In this document: positions 4,322 through 7,288 of the stretch, one piece after another
Layout of the letters: each line of letters starts with the position of its first letter
Position numbering within the stretch: position 1 is the first letter of the stretch
Source: Pseudomonadota bacterium
GTDB lineage: Bacteria; Pseudomonadota; Alphaproteobacteria; Rhizobiales; Devosiaceae
Length of the DNA: 7,288 nt
Reading direction: 5' to 3'
Assembly (NCBI GenBank): GCA_023430705.1
Contig: JAEYZJ010000167.1
Location: forward strand, 1 to 7,288
Notes under the pieces: generated by a model
What the model was told of the DNA's origin: nothing
The model's input: only the letters and a program-made list of their open reading frames with translations
The model's database searches: none
Translations under genes and position numbers: made by a program

Positions 4322-5758
4322 ATGATCACCACGACCAGGTCTCCCTCGATGTTTGCGGAAGGCCGCGCCCTTGCCGCCATTGTGCTCGTCGGCGGCGTGG
4401 CCCTGCAGGCGATCGAGACGTTCATCGGCTCGACGCTGCTGCCTTCCGTGGTCAAGGACATCGGCGGACTCGAACTGTTCGCCTGGAACACCACGGTTTT
4501 CATCGTGGCCTCGATCATTGCGTCGATCTTTGCTGCCGTCAGGCCGTTCGATCTCGGCCCGCGCGGCATCTACCTCGTCGCCGCTTTCGGCTTCGGCCTT
4601 GGCAGCCTCGTCTGCGGCGCCGCGCCGAACATGGAGACAATGCTGGTCGGCCGCGCGGTCCAGGGGTTCGGTGCCGGTCTCCTCACGGCGATGAGCTACG
4701 CAATGATCCGGCAGGTGTTCCCGCAGGAGTTCTGGGGTCGCGGCTTTGCGCTGATCTCGAGCGTGTGGGGCGTCGCGACCGTCGTGGGCCCGGCCATCGG
4801 CGGCGTCTTCGCGGTGTTCGATGCCTGGCGCTGGGCCTTCTGGCTGCTGGTTCCGCTCGCGGCCGTCGTCGGCCTGCTGGCGCTGCGCGCCATCCCCGCG
4901 CGCAGCGACGAAGCCGGCATGACCAACTTCCCCATCCCGCAGATTCTGCTGCTGACCGGCGCCGTTCTCGCCGTTTCGGCAGCGTCCATCCTGACTGAGG
5001 GCGCGATGCTGCCTGCGCTCCTGGTCGGACTCGCGGTGCTGGCGATCATTGCGCTGGGCATGATCGACCGGCACCGCGAAATCCGGCTCTTCCCCCGGGG
5101 TACGTTCTCGCTTTCGAGCCCGCTCGCTGCGCTGTTCGCCACCATGATGCTGATCAACATGGCGGTGATCTGCGACATGTTCGTGCCGCTCTTCGTGCAG
5201 AACCTGCACGGCCAGTCCCCGCTCATCGCCGGCTACATGGTGGCGCTCGTCGCCGTCGGCTGGAGTTCCGGCTCGATGATCACCTCGACCTGGACCGGTC
5301 GCCATGCCCGAGCAGTGCTGATGCTCGGGCCGGTGCTGCAGGTGCTGGCAACCCTCGGGCTCGCGCTATCGATGGGCCGCGACAATACCGCCGGTGCCGT
5401 GCTGCCGCTGGTACCGATAGGGATCTCTCTGACTTTGCTCGGCCTCGGCGTCGGCGTCGCCTGGCCCCAGGTGTCGACCCGCCTGCTGCAGGCCGCCCCG
5501 ACCGGTGAGGGCAACCTGACCTCGGCCGCCATGTCGATGGTCCAGCTCTTCGCCTCGGGCCTCGGCGCGGCAATTGCCGGCGTCATCGTGAACGCCGCTG
5601 GACTTGCATCGTCGCAGTCGGTCGCCAGCACGATCTCGGCGTCGAACTGGCTGTTTGGCCTCTTTGTCATCGTCCCGCTGATTGCCGTACCGATCGTCTG
5701 GAAGATCGTGCGTGGCGAGCGCGGCGATGCCAATGCAGCGGAGCAGCCGGCGGAATAG
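4322..5758 (+). CDS. MFS multidrug efflux transporter, DHA2 (14-TM) type
   Basis: 478 residues from this start, with about 14 hydrophobic helices (first at 16-35, last at 443-461), as in the EmrB/QacA-like DHA2 group of proton-driven drug exporters. Motif B is clear (LVGRAVQGFGAG, Arg111), and so is the antiporter motif C in TM5 (G150 to GPAIGG, 156-161). The loop between TM2 and TM3, usually carrying motif A, is reduced to RPFDLGPRG (74-82), keeping Asp77 and Arg81. It should export small toxic molecules across the inner membrane; substrates cannot be read from sequence. It is divergent from soxR with a SoxR-box promoter between, so induction by redox-cycling compounds is likely. No membrane-fusion partner gene is adjacent. 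Start is uncertain: ATG at 4322 has only a weak AAGG upstream; 4271 would add 17 polar residues and leave a very short leader, and 4349 is also possible. Confidence 0.9.
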   Translation: MITTTRSPSMFAEGRALAAIVLVGGVALQAIETFIGSTLLPSVVKDIGGLELFAWNTTVFIVASIIASIFAAVRPFDLGPRGIYLVAAFGFGLGSLVCGAAPNMETMLVGRAVQGFGAGLLTAMSYAMIRQVFPQEFWGRGFALISSVWGVATVVGPAIGGVFAVFDAWRWAFWLLVPLAAVVGLLALRAIPARSDEAGMTNFPIPQILLLTGAVLAVSAASILTEGAMLPALLVGLAVLAIIALGMIDRHREIRLFPRGTFSLSSPLAALFATMMLINMAVICDMFVPLFVQNLHGQSPLIAGYMVALVAVGWSSGSMITSTWTGRHARAVLMLGPVLQVLATLGLALSMGRDNTAGAVLPLVPIGISLTLLGLGVGVAWPQVSTRLLQAAPTGEGNLTSAAMSMVQLFASGLGAAIAGVIVNAAGLASSQSVASTISASNWLFGLFVIVPLIAVPIVWKIVRGERGDANAAEQPAE

Positions 5759-6538
5759 CTAGACCGTCTTCAGCCAGCCGCCGTCGACGAAATAGGTGGA
5801 GCCGGTCGAGTAACTGGCCCTGTCGGAACAGAGGAAGACGAAGAAGTTCGCCAGCTCCTCGGGGCTCGCGAAGCGCTTCATGCCGCCGGCCTCGTCAGCG
5901 ACGGACTGGAGGTGCGCCTCCCAGTTCTCGCCGGCGATCTCCTTGGCGGTCTTGATCCAGTCCGGGGTCAGGACGAGGCCGGAGTTCACCGTGTTGACCC
6001 GGATATTGTCGCCGACCACCTCGTTGGCGAGGGTCTTGGAGAACATCATCAGCGCCGCTTTGGTGGTGTTGTAGATCGGCTCGTACCAGAGCGGCTGCAC
6101 GGCGCAGATCGAGGCATTGTGGATGATGACGCCGCCGCCATGCGCCTTCATCTGCGGTACCAGCCCGCGCCCCAGTCGGACGGCGGCCATGACGTGCAGG
6201 TCCCAGTAATACTGCCACCTGGCGTCGTCGGCCTCGGCGATGGTCTCGTTGGAGCCCGTGCCGGCGTTGTTGATGAGAATATGAGCCCCACCGAGTTGCG
6301 CGGCAGCGGCTACCACCTTGGCGCATCCCTCCGCCGTCGCCACGTCGGCGGCAACGCCATGCGCCCCGACCCCGTACTTTGCCGCAATCCGCGCCGCCTC
6401 CGAGGTAACCCGATCCTCGCCTCGCGCGATGATCAGCACGTTGGCGCCTTCCGCCGCAAAGCCCTCCGCCACAGCCAGACCGATGCCGACACTGCCGCCG
6501 GTGACGACCGCGAGTTTGCCCCCAAGTCCCAGGTTCAT
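5759..6538 (-). CDS. Classical short-chain dehydrogenase/reductase (SDR)
   Basis: 259 residues, typical of classical SDRs. The Rossmann nucleotide-binding motif TGGSVGIG is at 13-20, ADV at 64-66, NNAG at 90-93, and the catalytic Ser143, Tyr156 and Lys160 (YNTTK) are intact. YFVDGGW near the C-terminus is the usual last-strand motif. The helix-4 position that is often the fourth catalytic residue Asn is His115 here (WDLHVMAAVR). Arg39 after the second strand (IIARGE) is compatible with NADP(H), but this is not decisive. It probably oxidises a polyol or sugar-derived alcohol, because it lies downstream of a polyol dehydrogenase on the same strand; the substrate is not known. AGGGGAAG precedes the ATG. 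Its TAG stop directly abuts that of the convergent MFS gene. Confidence 0.92.
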   Translation of the reverse strand: MNLGLGGKLAVVTGGSVGIGLAVAEGFAAEGANVLIIARGEDRVTSEAARIAAKYGVGAHGVAADVATAEGCAKVVAAAAQLGGAHILINNAGTGSNETIAEADDARWQYYWDLHVMAAVRLGRGLVPQMKAHGGGVIIHNASICAVQPLWYEPIYNTTKAALMMFSKTLANEVVGDNIRVNTVNSGLVLTPDWIKTAKEIAGENWEAHLQSVADEAGGMKRFASPEELANFFVFLCSDRASYSTGSTYFVDGGWLKTV

Positions 6539-6548
6539 CCGATACTTC

Positions 6549-6650
6549 CCCTCACCCTGGCCCTCTCCCCGGAGGGGAGAGGGGACGCATGTAGCACTGC
6601 CGGTGAACCCATCACTCCGCTATCCCCTCCAGGGAGAGGGCGGGGTGAGG
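6549..6650. repeat. Palindromic intergenic repeat (CCTCACCC...GGGTGAGG type)
   Basis: The outer arms are a near-perfect inverted pair. The left arm at 6550-6569 starts CCTCACCC and ends GCCCTCTCCC; the right arm at 6632-6650 is its complement except for TG versus C. Inside, CCCTCTCCCC (6561-6570) and GGGGAGAGGG (6574-6583) form a perfect ten-base hairpin with a 3-nt loop. The element nearly fills the 123-bp gap between the polyol dehydrogenase and the SDR. Similar sequences are scattered between genes in many rhizobia and other proteobacteria as non-coding palindromic repeats; membership is from memory of the motif. In the mRNA it would form a strong structure that could dampen expression of the SDR relative to the upstream gene. 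Confidence 0.75.
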
Positions 6651-6661
6651 TGCAGCCCGCG

Positions 6662-7288
6662 CTACGCGTCTTCCATCAGGATCTGCAGCTTCACGTCCGT
6701 TGGCCGCCCTTCAACAGCGCGGTCGAACGCCTTGATCGCGTCCTCGAAGCTGAAGGTCTCCGAGATGAGCGGCTTGAGGTCGACGCGCCCCGAGGCCATC
6801 AGCGCGATGGCGCGATCGTACTGGTGGGCATAGCGGAACACCGACGCGATGGTGATCTCCTTGACCGACAGCGAGGCGATATCGAAATCGACCGGCTCGA
6901 CCGGCAGGCCGACCACCACGATGGTGCCGCCCGGGCGGACCACATCGACGATGCCCTGCCACGCCCGCGGCGAACCGGAGCACTCGAACACGATGTCCGC
7001 GCCCCAGTTGTCGGTGAGCCGGTTGACCTCGTCGACGAGCTTCCTGTCGCTGATGTTGACCGGGATCACGCCCTGGTACTTCGCTGCGATATCGAGCTTG
7101 GGCTGGGCGAGGTCGGTGATGATCACCCGCGCGCAGCCGCCGGCCAGCGCAGCGAGCGCCACCATCGTGCCGATCGGTCCCGCGCCCATGACGATGGCCG
7201 TGTCGCCCGGCGTGATCCTGGCCTTGGTCGCCGCCTGCATGCCCACGGCGAAGGGCTCGACCATCGCCCCTTCGGCAAAGCTCACATT
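6662..7288 (-). CDS. Zinc-type polyol dehydrogenase (xylitol/sorbitol dehydrogenase-like), 5' end outside the window
   Basis: The last 208 residues of a medium-chain dehydrogenase of about 345. In the visible part, MVEPFAVG carries the conserved Glu-Pro of sorbitol-type enzymes, GAGPIG (35-40) is the Rossmann nucleotide-binding motif, and Asp59 at the end of the second strand (VIITDL) suggests NAD+ rather than NADP+. FECSGS, RPGGTIVVVG, VFRYAHQYDRAIALMASGRVDLKPLIS and a VKLQI terminus resemble rhizobial xylitol/L-iditol 2-dehydrogenases. The catalytic zinc-ligand region is outside the window, so zinc binding is inferred from family. The likely reaction is NAD-dependent oxidation of a polyol to a ketose, feeding the pentose phosphate pathway. 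The gene is followed on the same strand by the palindromic repeat and the SDR, suggesting a sugar-alcohol operon with its transport genes further right. Confidence 0.9.
   Translation of the reverse strand, partial: NVSFAEGAMVEPFAVGMQAATKARITPGDTAIVMGAGPIGTMVALAALAGGCARVIITDLAQPKLDIAAKYQGVIPVNISDRKLVDEVNRLTDNWGADIVFECSGSPRAWQGIVDVVRPGGTIVVVGLPVEPVDFDIASLSVKEITIASVFRYAHQYDRAIALMASGRVDLKPLISETFSFEDAIKAFDRAVEGRPTDVKLQILMEDA

Noticed and set aside
4238..5305. 355-codon open frame on the minus strand opposite the MFS gene
   Set aside because: Its product is dominated by Arg, Asp, Gly and His with no domain pattern, as expected from the complement of GC-rich membrane-protein codons. The plus-strand MFS frame has clear TM helices and motifs.
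1..7288. CRISPR arrays, tRNA, rRNA or transposase genes
   Set aside because: No regularly spaced direct repeats, cloverleaf-like sequence, rRNA motifs or transposase-like reading frames were seen on either strand.

Overview
The window is GC-rich chromosomal DNA from an alphaproteobacterium, most likely in the Rhizobiales (Mesorhizobium/Phyllobacteriaceae-like). I base this on GC-rich codon use, the DPIVRV-type TolB/TPR membrane protein, a DUF3008 protein, a SoxR without SoxS, a rhizobial-type polyol dehydrogenase plus SDR pair, and a CCTCACCC...GGGTGAGG palindromic repeat. The assignment is from recognition, not from a search.

Left part (1-2110). A leftward gene runs off the window edge. It encodes a membrane-anchored protein with a conserved cytoplasmic N-terminal domain, one TM helix, a TolB-like domain and TPRs, and its start is apparently a forced TTG. 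Divergent from it is a stand-alone receiver-domain protein with atypical phosphorylation-site residues. Their shared upstream region holds a near-perfect 20-bp palindrome.

Middle part (2051-3149). The 351-bp gap after the receiver gene is densely structured. It has a stem over the receiver stop codon, a likely intrinsic terminator, and then five hairpins packed almost end to end (about 2158-2335). These are followed by a CUCCUCC-type single-stranded stretch, 66 nt before a gene for an exported eight-cysteine protein of unknown function. This structured segment is the most unusual thing in the window. A leftward DUF3008 gene converges on the exported-protein gene.

Right-centre (3180-5758). 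soxR, a short MgtC/SapB-family membrane protein and the DUF3008 gene lie in the same leftward direction. Rightward from soxR, a 14-TM DHA2-type MFS efflux transporter is transcribed. The soxR/MFS gap holds a SoxR-box-like operator inside a promoter with a MerR-type 19-bp spacer, so the transporter is a strong candidate for the SoxR target: sensing of redox-cycling compounds coupled to their export.

Right end (5759-7288). A leftward pair, a partial polyol (xylitol/sorbitol-type) dehydrogenase followed by a classical SDR, is separated by a palindromic dispersed-type repeat. It probably belongs to a sugar-alcohol catabolic operon that continues beyond the window. The SDR and MFS genes end tail to tail with no bases between their stop codons.
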